NCBI GenBank assembly: GCA_030066755.1
Contig: JASJAX010000004.1
Location: 1-44,285, forward strand
Length of the DNA: 44,285 nt
From: Acidimicrobiia bacterium
GTDB taxonomy: Bacteria > Actinomycetota > Acidimicrobiia > Spongiisociales > UBA5794
Reading direction: 5' to 3'
In this document: one piece after another, positions 7,825-14,883 of the stretch
Position numbering within the stretch: position 1 is the first letter of the stretch
Layout: every line of letters starts with the position of its first letter
Notes under the pieces: generated by a model
What the model saw: the letters and a program-made list of their open reading frames with translations, nothing else
Database searches by the model: none
What the model was told of the DNA's origin: nothing
Program-made: the position numbers and the translations under genes

Positions 7825-8148
7825 ATGACCGACCACGCCATCACCTTCGCCAACATCGCCGCCGAGGTCGAGGTCCCATCAGACGGAACCCTCAGCCGTG
7901 TCCTGTACAAGGACGACAGCATCCGCCTCGTCGTCTTCGCCTTCGATACCGATCAGGAACTGACCGAGCACACTGCGTCGCGCCCTGCGTTGATTCAGGT
8001 CGTCAGCGGCAGCCTCAGCCTCAGTCTGGGCGACGAGATTCTCACCGCGGTACCAGGATCATGGGTTCGGATGCCTGCCCGGCTCCCTCATTCCGTCCGG
8101 GCCCACGAGCCTTCCGTGATGCTGCTCACGCTGCTGCCGGGCGACTGA
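7825..8148 (+). CDS. Small cupin-domain protein
   Basis: A single-domain cupin of 107 aa. The two beta-barrel motifs are recognisable: a first motif around ELTEHTASRPALIQVVSGSLSL (conserved His and the G after the strand) and a second around VPGSWVRMPARLPHSVRA, with a His in LPHS. Such cupins bind a metal and serve as small enzymes or sensors; substrate cannot be inferred. The first motif has fewer histidines than the classical G(X)5HXH form, so metal binding is uncertain. The gene diverges from imuA and shares its 150-bp control region with the LexA box, so SOS co-regulation is possible but unproven. Confidence 0.78.
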   Translation: MTDHAITFANIAAEVEVPSDGTLSRVLYKDDSIRLVVFAFDTDQELTEHTASRPALIQVVSGSLSLSLGDEILTAVPGSWVRMPARLPHSVRAHEPSVMLLTLLPGD

Positions 8149-8162
8149 CACCCATTGCCAAC

Positions 8163-8696
8163 TCAAACGACCGTTCCCAGGCCATCGCGTCCGACCCGGT
8201 AGAGCCGCACCCGGACCCCACCCGGAGTACTCCAGTCCTTCCAGTACTCCTCCCCCACCTTCTGTGCCACACGGATGGAAGCGAGGTTGCCGGGCTGGAT
8301 CACGGAAATCACCTCGTCCCAACCGAGCACGTGAAAGGCATGCTCGCGCAACCCGATGCCGGCTTCCGTTGCGTACCCGTTGCCGGTGTGACCGGGATGG
8401 ATCATCCACCCGATCTCGAGACAGTCCTTGCCTTCGATCTGCCACAGCTTGTAGCCGCACCGACCGATGAGCTCCTGAGTCTCGATGTGGATTGTTGCCA
8501 AGAGCCCGAAGCCGTACTGCTCGTACTGGGTGATTGCCGCCAGCAAGGCCTCAGCGCTCTGCTCCCGCGTCGCCGGGCGACCGGCGCCGATGTATCGCAT
8601 CGTCGATGCGTCCGAGTACATCTCATGCAGCGCGTCGAGATCCCCGGCGCGCAGCCGGCGGAGTTCGAGCCGAGGAGTCGCGATGATGCGGTCCAT
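8163..8696 (-). CDS. GNAT-family N-acetyltransferase (RimJ/RimL-like)
   Basis: A 177-aa acetyltransferase of the type that transfers acetyl from acetyl-CoA to an amine, similar in layout to ribosomal-protein N-terminal acetyltransferases. It opens with TPRLELRRLRAGDLDAL, typical of this subgroup. CLEIGWMIHPGHTGNGYATEA is the family block that includes the acetyl-CoA-binding loop (here HTGNGYA in place of Q/RxxGxG/A), and NLASIRVAQKVG is the usual C-terminal helix. The open frame extends upstream, but the ATG at 8696 begins the homologous part and has TATTGT 8 nt upstream. It is convergent with the cupin gene (14 bp). Confidence 0.85.
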   Translation of the reverse strand: MDRIIATPRLELRRLRAGDLDALHEMYSDASTMRYIGAGRPATREQSAEALLAAITQYEQYGFGLLATIHIETQELIGRCGYKLWQIEGKDCLEIGWMIHPGHTGNGYATEAGIGLREHAFHVLGWDEVISVIQPGNLASIRVAQKVGEEYWKDWSTPGGVRVRLYRVGRDGLGTVV

Positions 8697-8704
8697 TGGG
8701 GCGC

Positions 8705-8710
8705 ACAATA
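8705..8710 (-). promoter_or_regulatory. Leaderless-type -10 box TATTGT
   Basis: TATTGT on the minus strand ends 8 nt before the ATG at 8696. There is no Shine-Dalgarno sequence, so the leader would be absent or 1-2 nt long. Confidence 0.5.
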
Positions 8711-8742
8711 GGGGTGGCCACTCACGATCCAGCGGACAATGA

Positions 8743-8770
8743 CGTACCTCGTACCTCGTACGACGTAGCC
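8743..8770. repeat. Heptad array (CGTACCT type)
   Basis: Four successive 7-bp units: CGTACCT, CGTACCT, CGTACGA, CGTAGCC. They lie in the divergent gap between the GNAT gene and dodecin. The last two units resemble those in the array at 32100-32180. No second arm is apparent. Confidence 0.7.
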
Positions 8771-8836
8771 CGACCCAGCGGTTCACACCCCGACGCGAGT
8801 TAGCCTGAGGAGACGCTACGAAAGGGGCCAACCGCA

Positions 8837-9043
8837 ATGTCGGTCGCCAAGGTCATCGAGATCACGTCCACCTCACCGGGCAGCTTCGAGGACGCCATCC
8901 GCAAGGGCATCTCGAAAGCCCAACAGACGATTGACGGCATCAAGGGTGCCTGGATCTCGGAGCAGAAGGTCGAGCTCGCCGACGACGGCACGATCAGGCA
9001 CTTCCGCGTCGACATGAAGCTCACGTTCATTCTCGACGAGTAG
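8837..9043 (+). CDS. Dodecin family flavin-binding protein
   Basis: Dodecins are small proteins that assemble into hollow dodecamers and store or buffer flavins. The 68-aa length and sequence fit throughout: VAKVIEITSTSPGSFEDAI at the N-terminus, then GIKGAWI, whose Trp is the residue that stacks on the flavin, and a final strand FRVDMKLTFILDE. A Shine-Dalgarno-like AAAGGGG lies 9 nt before the ATG. A -10-like TAGCCT at 8801-8806 would give a leader of about 24 nt. The gene faces pnp across a 202-bp gap with a strong hairpin. Confidence 0.92.
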   Translation: MSVAKVIEITSTSPGSFEDAIRKGISKAQQTIDGIKGAWISEQKVELADDGTIRHFRVDMKLTFILDE

Positions 9044-9088
9044 GCGGCGGGACGCGGCAGACCACCGCTCGGACCGCCAGTAGGTCAA

Positions 9089-9228
9089 GACGCCAGACGC
9101 CAGATCGCTCGCTGCGCTCGCTCCCAGACACAGGAGGATCGTGATGCGAGCGGCGACCGACGCGACGAAGCCCCGGGATGTCCCGGGGCTTCTGGTCTCT
9201 GTACTCAGTACTCGGTACTCAGTACTGG
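9089..9228. repeat. Heptad units flanking the dodecin-pnp terminator
   Basis: Two GACGCCA units and a degenerate GATCGCT occupy 9089-9109. On the other side of the hairpin, 9201-9228 holds GTACTCA, GTACTCG, GTACTCA and GTACTGG. Both blocks keep the 7-bp period. The two sides do not match each other well. Confidence 0.65.
9168..9191. terminator. Strong palindromic hairpin between convergent dodecin and pnp
   Basis: AAGCCCCGGG and CCCGGGGCTT pair perfectly around an ATGT loop. No long U-run follows on either strand. The position between two converging genes suggests a bidirectional terminator. Confidence 0.65.
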
Positions 9229-9245
9229 CGAGCGAAGCTCGCCGA

Positions 9246-11663
9246 TCAGATCCCTGCTTCGAACTCGTCCTCGAACGACACGACGGTCCGGCCGGGCTTG
9301 TCACCCTGCCGGTCACGGTCGCGACCGCCGCGGTCACGGTCCCGATCACGGTCACGATCCCGATTCCGGTCACGTCCTCCGCGGTCACGGCTGCGGCCGC
9401 CGTCACGGCCTCCGCGATCGCGGTCTCGGCCGCCTCGGTCACGACCGCCACGATCACGGTCACGGCCACCACGGTCTCCGCCGCCGGAGGAGGTCTTGGC
9501 GCCCTCCTTCACCTCGAGCTCGACGCCTTCTGCGAGGTCGAGACTGACCTTGCCGCGGTCGTCGATCTCACGAACGACCACGTTCACCTTGTCGCCCAGA
9601 GCGAGCACGTCTTCGACCTGCTCGATCCGTCGGCCCCCACCCATCTTCGAGATGTGGAGCAGGCCGTCACGACCGGGGAGGATGTTCACGAACGCACCGA
9701 ACTTGGTGATGTTCACGACCTCGCCCTCGTAGTCCTTCCCGACCTCGGCCTCCGGCGGGAAGCCGATGGCGAGGATCCGCTCACGAGCGGCTTCCATCGA
9801 AGCGGTATCGGACGCACCGACACGGACGATGCCGTCGTCGTCGATCTCGATCGTCGCTCCGGTCTCTTCCTCGAGCTCGCGGATCGTCTTGCCCTTCGGT
9901 CCGATGACCTCACCGATGCGGTCCTTGGGGATCGAGATGGCCTCGATCTTCGGCGCATTCGGCGCGAGCTCCGGGCGCGGCTCGGGCAACACCTCGGCCA
10001 TGGCGTCGAGGATGAACATGCGGGCATCGCGGGCCTGACCCATTGCGGCAATGAGCACCTCAGCCGGAAGGCCCTCGATCTTCGTATCGAGCTGCAGCGC
10101 CGTGATCATGTCTCGAGTTCCGGCGACCTTGAAGTCCATGTCGCCGAGTGCGTCCTCGGCGCCGAGGATGTCGGTCAGGGTCACGTAGTTCCCCTCGTGG
10201 GCGATCAGACCCATGGCGATACCCGCGACCGGTGCCGCAATCGGCACGCCGGCGTCCATCAGCGACATCGACGAACCACACACCGATGCCATCGAGCTCG
10301 ACCCGTTCGACATCAGGACCTCGGAGACGAGGCGGTAGGCATACGGGAAGTCCTCGGCCGTCGGGATGACCGGGAGCAGCGCCTTTTCGGCGAGGGCACC
10401 GTGGCCGATCTCTCGCCGCTTGGGGCCCCGCATGAAGCCGGTCTCGCCGGTGGAGAACGGCGGGAAGTTGTAGTGGTGCATGTAGCGCTTCGACTCTTCG
10501 ATCGAGATCGTGTCGAGCATCTGCTCCATGCGAAGCATCCCCATCGTGGTCACGTTGATGACCTGGGTCTCGCCACGCTGGAACATGGCCGAGCCGTGGC
10601 CCTGATCGATCATGCCGACCTCGATGTCGAGCTGACGGATGTCGGTGAGGCCACGTCCGTCCATCCGCACGCCGTCGTTGACGACACGGGCACGCATGAC
10701 GTTCTTCTGGACGCTGCGGAACGCCTCCTTGGCACTGCCGTAGTCCTCGTCGTCTTCCGACAGCCCGAGCTCAGCCAACGCTTCGTCGCGCAGCGCCTTC
10801 TCGGCGTTCTGGCGTTCGTGCTTGTCGGCAACGATGCCCATCGCTTCGAGCTTCGGGACGGCAACGCCGGCAACCCGCTCGTACAGCTCATCGCTGTAGT
10901 CGGCGACGGTCGGGAACTCCTCTTTGGCGCCGGCACCCAGCTGGGCCGACAGCTCGACCTGGAGATCGATGAGCGCCCCGATGTGCTCCTTGGCCTCTTC
11001 GAGGCCACGAGCCACCGTTTCTTCGTCGGAGGCCTGCTGGCCGTCCTGTACGAGGCGGTAGCCGTGTTCAGTCGCCCCGGCCTCGACCATGGCGATGTCG
11101 ATGCCGCCGGAAGAGTTGCGCTTGCCGGCCACAACGATCTCGAACACGGAGTTCTCGAGCTCCTCGTACGTGGGGAACGCAACCCAGACGCCGTCGCTCA
11201 GGGCGAGGCGCACCGCGCCGATCGGTCCGAGGAACGGGATTGGGCTGATGGTGAGGGCCGCGCTCGCTCCATTGAGGGCGAGCACGTCGTAGGGGTTGAT
11301 GAGGTCGGCCGACATCACGGTTGCCACGACGTGGGTCTCGCTACGGAAGCCGTCGGGGAACGACGGGCGCAGTGGACGGTCGATCAGCCGAGCCGTCAGC
11401 GTCGCCTTTTCCGTTGCCCGGCCCTCACGGCGGAAGAACGAGCCGGGGATTCGGCCGACGGAGTACATCCGCTCCTCGACGTCGACCGTGAGGGGGAAGA
11501 ATGATTGACCTTCGCGCACTTCACGCCGGGCGGCTGCGGTCGTCAGGACCTGGGTTCCCCCAATGGTCGTCGTGACGGCGCCGTCGGCGAGGAGTGCAAG
11601 CTTGCCGGCCGAGAGCGCGACTTCTTTGTCGCCTACCTGGCCGCGAACGGTGGTCTCTGCCAC
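9246..11663 (-). CDS. pnp: Polyribonucleotide nucleotidyltransferase (PNPase)
   Basis: PNPase degrades RNA 3' to 5' by phosphorolysis. The 805-aa protein has the full layout: first RNase PH domain (VTTTIGGTQVL onward), a helical linker, second RNase PH domain (about residues 345-560, with DGRGLTDIR), a KH domain (IGPKGKTIREL, about residue 590) and an S1 domain (GAFVNILPGRDGLLHIS). The family is usually 700-750 aa. The excess is a tail from about residue 723, mostly Arg/Asp/Gly repeats such as RGGRDRDRGG, ending in an acidic segment. The underlying DNA (about 9290-9490) is itself repetitive. Start is GTG 11663 with AAAGGAGA upstream. It follows rpsO, as in many bacteria. Confidence 0.97.
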   Translation of the reverse strand: MAETTVRGQVGDKEVALSAGKLALLADGAVTTTIGGTQVLTTAAARREVREGQSFFPLTVDVEERMYSVGRIPGSFFRREGRATEKATLTARLIDRPLRPSFPDGFRSETHVVATVMSADLINPYDVLALNGASAALTISPIPFLGPIGAVRLALSDGVWVAFPTYEELENSVFEIVVAGKRNSSGGIDIAMVEAGATEHGYRLVQDGQQASDEETVARGLEEAKEHIGALIDLQVELSAQLGAGAKEEFPTVADYSDELYERVAGVAVPKLEAMGIVADKHERQNAEKALRDEALAELGLSEDDEDYGSAKEAFRSVQKNVMRARVVNDGVRMDGRGLTDIRQLDIEVGMIDQGHGSAMFQRGETQVINVTTMGMLRMEQMLDTISIEESKRYMHHYNFPPFSTGETGFMRGPKRREIGHGALAEKALLPVIPTAEDFPYAYRLVSEVLMSNGSSSMASVCGSSMSLMDAGVPIAAPVAGIAMGLIAHEGNYVTLTDILGAEDALGDMDFKVAGTRDMITALQLDTKIEGLPAEVLIAAMGQARDARMFILDAMAEVLPEPRPELAPNAPKIEAISIPKDRIGEVIGPKGKTIRELEEETGATIEIDDDGIVRVGASDTASMEAARERILAIGFPPEAEVGKDYEGEVVNITKFGAFVNILPGRDGLLHISKMGGGRRIEQVEDVLALGDKVNVVVREIDDRGKVSLDLAEGVELEVKEGAKTSSGGGDRGGRDRDRGGRDRGGRDRDRGGRDGGRSRDRGGRDRNRDRDRDRDRDRGGRDRDRQGDKPGRTVVSFEDEFEAGI

Positions 11664-11713
11664 GCGTCTCTCCTTTTGAGTTGTGGGAGAGCGCCCAATT
11701 GGCAGTAGTCGAC

Positions 11714-11731
11714 GCTCGAACCGATTCGAGC
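11714..11731 (-). promoter_or_regulatory. Hairpin in the rpsO-pnp spacer, near a TTGACA box
   Basis: GCTCGAA-CCGA-TTCGAGC is a perfect 7-bp stem with a 4-nt loop, 50 bp before the pnp start. A consensus TTGACA on the minus strand (11746-11741) lies just upstream, but no TANNNT hexamer is correctly spaced from it. It could be an RNA processing site in a pnp leader or an operator. It is not a LexA box, because the half-site spacing is wrong. Confidence 0.35.
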
Positions 11732-11785
11732 AGCGGCCACTGTCAACTGAACCGCATCTCCATCCTGTGGTCCCGAATACGAGAA

Positions 11786-11806
11786 GAAGGCGGCAAAGCC
11801 GCCTTC
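11786..11806 (-). terminator. rpsO intrinsic terminator-like hairpin
   Basis: GAAGGCGGC and GCCGCCTTC form a 9-bp stem with an AAA loop (TTT on the transcribed strand), starting 11 bp after the rpsO stop. The sequence that follows on the minus strand is TTCTCG, a weak U-tract. Read-through into pnp is plausible. Confidence 0.65.
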
Positions 11807-11816
11807 CGTCGTCGCG

Positions 11817-12074
11817 TTATCGGCGCAAACCGAGCTTGGCGATCAGGGACCGGTATCGCTCCACGTCTTGATCGCGGAGATAGCCGAGCAACCGTCGGCG
11901 CTTTCCAACCATCATCAGCAAGCCTCGCCGGCTGTGGTGGTCCTTCTTGTGGACCCGCAGATGATCGGTGAGGTGGTTGATCCGCTCAGTGAGCAGCGCA
12001 ACCTGGACCTCCGGTGAACCGGTGTCCGTCGGGTGTGTCCCGAACTCGTCGATGATCGTTTTCGTGTCTTTCAC
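11817..12074 (-). CDS. rpsO: Ribosomal protein S15
   Basis: S15 binds 16S rRNA early in 30S assembly. The 85-aa product matches the family along its length: [29 protein letters not shown] and the final [13 protein letters not shown]. The start is GTG 12074, with AAGGA about 10 nt upstream. Upstream codons in the open frame do not match the family. A promoter is visible at 12134-12161, giving a leader of about 50 nt in which S15 autoregulation, known in several bacteria, could act. The gene precedes pnp. Confidence 0.95.
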   Translation of the reverse strand: MKDTKTIIDEFGTHPTDTGSPEVQVALLTERINHLTDHLRVHKKDHHSRRGLLMMVGKRRRLLGYLRDQDVERYRSLIAKLGLRR

Positions 12075-12133
12075 GCAGGTCGAATCCTTGGTGAGGAAAC
12101 GGAACGCGCAGGCGGTCGCCCTTGCGGAGCGTG

Positions 12134-12161
12134 AGTGTATCAGGTTCCCGGACGAGGACAA
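12134..12161 (-). promoter_or_regulatory. Promoter of rpsO
   Basis: On the minus strand, TTGTCC (12161-12156) and TACACT (12139-12134) are separated by 16 bp. A TGA directly before the -10 gives an extended -10. The expected start near 12127 leaves a leader of about 53 nt. Confidence 0.6.
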
Positions 12162-12186
12162 CTTGGGAGGCGGTCTTTTGGCCGCC

Positions 12187-12214
12187 GGTACCTGGAACCG
12201 GGTACCTGGTACCA
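12187..12214. repeat. Heptad array (GGTACCT type)
   Basis: Four consecutive 7-bp units: GGTACCT, GGAACCG, GGTACCT, GGTACCA. They lie between the RidA-like gene end and the rpsO promoter. Just before, GGCGG and CCGCC around 12170-12186 could form a small hairpin. Confidence 0.65.
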
Positions 12215-12232
12215 GGACGCCTCACTCGTGCA

Positions 12233-12619
12233 CTACTCCCCCACGACTGCGGTGACTTCGATCTCTACCTTCCAGGCGGGGTCGAGGAGGGCTTTGACGA
12301 CGACCATGGTGGCTGCCGGGCTGGCATCCCCGAAGAGCTCACCGTGGGCACGGCCGATCTCATCGGCGTCGGCCGGATCGGTGATGTACATGACGGTACG
12401 AGTCACATCGTCGGCCGATGCGCCGAGATCGCGGAGGGCTGCCGTGGCAATCTGGCCGCAGCGATACATCTGGTCGTATGCCGACTCCGCAACATCGTCT
12501 CCTGGAGGCGGGATCGGTGCGGTGCCAGCAATCTCTACTCGGTTTCCGACACGGATGCCGCGAGAGAAGCCGTATTGCTCCTCATACGGAGAACCGGAGT
12601 GCACACGGATACGCGCCAT
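12233..12619 (-). CDS. RidA/YjgF-family protein lacking the canonical arginine
   Basis: Members of this family form trimers, and the RidA branch hydrolyses reactive enamine/imine intermediates from PLP enzymes. The 128-aa protein has the family layout: VEIAGTAPIPPPG, then QMYRCGQIATAALRDLGAS, and the C-terminal VEIEVTAV. In RidA the catalytic Arg sits in a PAR-S motif before the last strands. Here the aligned segment reads SPAATMVVVKALL, so that Arg is Ala. The protein therefore probably belongs to a Rid branch without deaminase activity. The ATG at 12619 has TACGCT 5 nt upstream. It diverges from the rhodanese gene. Confidence 0.85.
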   Translation of the reverse strand: MARIRVHSGSPYEEQYGFSRGIRVGNRVEIAGTAPIPPPGDDVAESAYDQMYRCGQIATAALRDLGASADDVTRTVMYITDPADADEIGRAHGELFGDASPAATMVVVKALLDPAWKVEIEVTAVVGE

Positions 12620-12624
12620 GCGGC

Positions 12625-12630
12625 AGCGTA
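12625..12630 (-). promoter_or_regulatory. Leaderless-type -10 box TACGCT
   Basis: TACGCT on the minus strand ends 5 nt before the ATG at 12619, with no Shine-Dalgarno sequence between. The same hexamer precedes the acyltransferase gene. Confidence 0.5.
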
Positions 12631-12681
12631 CCCCGCATCCACTGAAGTACGCACTGAAGACCCGCTAGCTTTCTCGACGTC

Positions 12682-13014
12682 ATGCTGCCGCAACCGATCC
12701 CCCAAGTGCCGACCGTGCACGTCGAAGACGTCGAGGGCCTCGAGGCCGACGGTGCCCTCCTCATCGACGTGCGGGAGCGGAAGGAATGGGACCAAGCCCG
12801 CATCCCCGGGTTTGAACTGCGGCCCATGTCAACGATCAACGATTGGTACATCGATCTCCCGAGAGACCGGAAGATCGTCGTGTCGTGTCGCTCCGGCAAC
12901 CGCTCGGCACGGGTCGTGCAGGCCCTCATCGAACAAGCCGGGTTTGACGACGTCCACAACCTCGCCGGCGGCATCATCGCCTGGGCCGAGGCGGGGTATC
13001 TCGTCGAGACGTGA
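12682..13014 (+). CDS. Single-domain rhodanese-like sulfurtransferase
   Basis: A 110-aa rhodanese domain, the fold that carries persulfide sulfur on a cysteine. The N-terminal motif LLIDVRERKEWDQARIPG and the active-site loop CRSGNRSARV (Cys near residue 71) are both intact, and GGIIAWAEAGYLVE is the typical C-terminal end. The six-residue CRSGNR loop matches the sulfurtransferase type rather than the longer phosphatase type. A -10-like TAGCTT (12666-12671) lies 10 nt before the ATG, implying a leader of a few bases. It diverges from the RidA-like gene and is convergent with ribF. Confidence 0.88.
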   Translation: MLPQPIPQVPTVHVEDVEGLEADGALLIDVRERKEWDQARIPGFELRPMSTINDWYIDLPRDRKIVVSCRSGNRSARVVQALIEQAGFDDVHNLAGGIIAWAEAGYLVET

Positions 13015-13035
13015 TCAGCGCGTGACGCAGATAGT

Positions 13036-13049
13036 CCCCCCTTGGGGGG
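13036..13049. terminator. C6/G6 hairpin between convergent rhodanese and ribF genes
   Basis: CCCCCC-TT-GGGGGG lies in the 37-bp convergent gap and folds as at least a 5-bp GC stem. No U-run flanks it. It probably acts as a shared transcription end. Confidence 0.45.
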
Positions 13050-13051
13050 TC

Positions 13052-13975
13052 TCAGCTTTGCAGCACGCGGCGGGCCACCTCGATGTCCTTCTGGATCTGC
13101 ATCGCGAGCTCTTCCTCGTTGTGAAAGCGCTTCTCGTTGCGGATACGGTCGATGAACGCAACGTCGACCGGGACGCCGGTGAGCTCGCGGTCGACGTCGA
13201 GCAGGTGAACCTCGACATGCTCGCGATCGCCGGGGCCAAAGGTGGGGCGAACGCCGACGTTGACCGCAGCGGACAGTTGCTCACCGCTCACGCTCGCTCG
13301 CGCCGCGTACACCCCAGGGGCCGGCTGCACCATCCGGTGGTCAACCGCAACGTGGGCAGTGCGAATACCGGTCCGTGCACCCCCGCCGCTCGCGGCGACC
13401 GGGCCACGCAATGCAAAGGGACGGCCGAGGAGCTCAGCAGCGGTGGCGACGTCCCCGTTGGCAATCGTCCCGCGGATCCGGCTCGACGACACTGCGGCCC
13501 CCGACTCGGCGCGGAGTTCGAGACCGGTCACCCCGAAACCGAGCTGCATCCCCATACCCTCGAGCACAGCGAGATCACCTTCCCGCTGATACCCGAAGCG
13601 GAAGTCGCGACCGACGACGACGTGCGACGCCGCCATCGCGCCGTACACGATCTCAGTGACGAACGGCTCCGCCCGCATCGACGAGAGCGACTCGTCGAAG
13701 GTCATGATGCCGACGACATCGATCCCGGCGGCTTCGAACTGCTCGAGCTTCTGCTCCATCGACGTGAGGAGGGGCGGGACCCGTTCAGGTGCGAGCAGGG
13801 CCACCGGATGCACATCGAAGGTCAGCACGCCGAGTGGCAATCCGTCGGCCGGCGACCGCATGGTGTCGAACACGGTGTGATGCCCGACGTGCACGCCGTC
13901 GTACACACCGATCGTCACGACCATCGACGAGACTCCGGCGTCCCATGTGTCGAGTGGTCCCCGCAGCACCTTCAT
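13052..13975 (-). CDS. ribF: Bifunctional riboflavin kinase / FAD synthetase
   Basis: This enzyme phosphorylates riboflavin to FMN and adenylates FMN to FAD. The 307-aa length is typical. The N-terminal nucleotidyltransferase domain shows GVYDGVHVGHHTVF (G-x-x-x-x-x-H-x-G-H) and the later SSSRIRGTIANGDV. The C-terminal kinase domain (about residues 185-307) shows LGRPFALRGPV, GVYAARASV and NVGVRPTFG. The ATG at 13975 overlaps the truB stop (ATGA). truB-ribF order is conserved across bacteria. No FMN riboswitch could be placed upstream because the gene is embedded in the operon. Confidence 0.96.
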   Translation of the reverse strand: MKVLRGPLDTWDAGVSSMVVTIGVYDGVHVGHHTVFDTMRSPADGLPLGVLTFDVHPVALLAPERVPPLLTSMEQKLEQFEAAGIDVVGIMTFDESLSSMRAEPFVTEIVYGAMAASHVVVGRDFRFGYQREGDLAVLEGMGMQLGFGVTGLELRAESGAAVSSSRIRGTIANGDVATAAELLGRPFALRGPVAASGGGARTGIRTAHVAVDHRMVQPAPGVYAARASVSGEQLSAAVNVGVRPTFGPGDREHVEVHLLDVDRELTGVPVDVAFIDRIRNEKRFHNEEELAMQIQKDIEVARRVLQS

Positions 13976-14883
13976 CCGAGCACTACCTCGGGTCGGGCAC
14001 GCCGGTCTTCAGCGCGATAGACGGCGAGCAATCGAGCGGACTCGTCGAGAACCCTCACCAGACCCGATACGTCACCGACGAGGCCGGCGGCCAGCGGGAC
14101 ACCGTTGCGTACCGCCTGAGCCGTCGTCTCATCCACCTCGACGGCCGGAAGCGCTCCGAGGGCGGCCCCCGGGTCGATCAGCAAGCCGCCGGCATCCTCT
14201 GCCCCCTGCAACTGCTCGATCGTGACCGCATCGCTCACATCGAGCGAACCGTTGCGCACCCGCCGGAGCGCCGTCAGATGAGCCCTCCCTCCAAGTGCGC
14301 GTGCGAGGTCGTCACCGAGGGTCCGCACGTAGGTGCCTTTCGAGGCAACGACGCGAACTTGCGCCTCGGGGTAGTCGGATGGGGCGAAATCGAGCAGATC
14401 GAACGAGTGGATCGTGACCGGCCGAGACTCACGCTCCACTTCCTTCCCTTCGCGCGCCAACTCATAGAGGCGTCGTCCTTCGACCTTGCGGGCCGACACC
14501 ATGGGTGGCTGCTGCATGATGTCGCCCACGAACCGGGTCATCGCGGTACGCACGTCATCTTCGGTGACCGGCATCGGCTCGCGAGACAAGACCGCGCCGT
14601 CGGCATCGAGGCTGTCCGTGGCAACCCCGAACTGCACGGTGGCGAGGTACTCCTTGGCGAAGTCCTGGACGAAGCGCAGCAGTCTCGTCGCGCGACCGAT
14701 CCCGAGCACCAGCAAGCCGGTCGCCATCGGATCGAGCGTGCCGGCGTGGCCGACCTTCTTGATGCCGAGGATGCCGCGGCACTTGGCAACGACATCGTGC
14801 GAGGTCCAGCCGGAGTCCTTGTCGATGAGGAGGAATCCGATCGTGTCTCTGCTCACACCCACCCGACGGCCGTCCCCGCTCAC
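13972..14883 (-). CDS. truB: tRNA pseudouridine-55 synthase TruB
   Basis: TruB makes pseudouridine 55 in the T-loop of tRNAs. The 303-aa protein has the catalytic block GHAGTLDPMATGLL (the Asp is the nucleophile) preceded by IDKDSGWTSHDVVAK, then QQPPMVSARKVEGRRLYELAR and SKGTYVRTL. The GTG at 14883 overlaps the nrnA stop (GTGA). A second GTG lies nine codons in, just before SRDTIGFLL, and could be the true start. It lies between nrnA and ribF, all three coupled by 4-nt overlaps. Confidence 0.96.
   Translation of the reverse strand: MSGDGRRVGVSRDTIGFLLIDKDSGWTSHDVVAKCRGILGIKKVGHAGTLDPMATGLLVLGIGRATRLLRFVQDFAKEYLATVQFGVATDSLDADGAVLSREPMPVTEDDVRTAMTRFVGDIMQQPPMVSARKVEGRRLYELAREGKEVERESRPVTIHSFDLLDFAPSDYPEAQVRVVASKGTYVRTLGDDLARALGGRAHLTALRRVRNGSLDVSDAVTIEQLQGAEDAGGLLIDPGAALGALPAVEVDETTAQAVRNGVPLAAGLVGDVSGLVRVLDESARLLAVYRAEDRRARPEVVLG

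Noticed and set aside
9141-11504. Very long plus-strand open frame antisense to pnp
   Set aside because: It mirrors pnp codon by codon in another frame, contains low-complexity stretches from the RG tail, and has no recognisable domain. Long antisense frames are expected at this GC content.
11714-11731. LexA-like palindrome GCTCGAA-CCGA-TTCGAGC upstream of pnp
   Set aside because: The SOS box needs TCGAA-N6-TTCGA. Here the half sites are only 4 bp apart, so LexA geometry is wrong. It is kept only as a hairpin.
13976-14100. FMN riboswitch upstream of ribF
   Set aside because: The region is inside truB, which overlaps ribF by 4 nt, and I see no conserved RFN helices.
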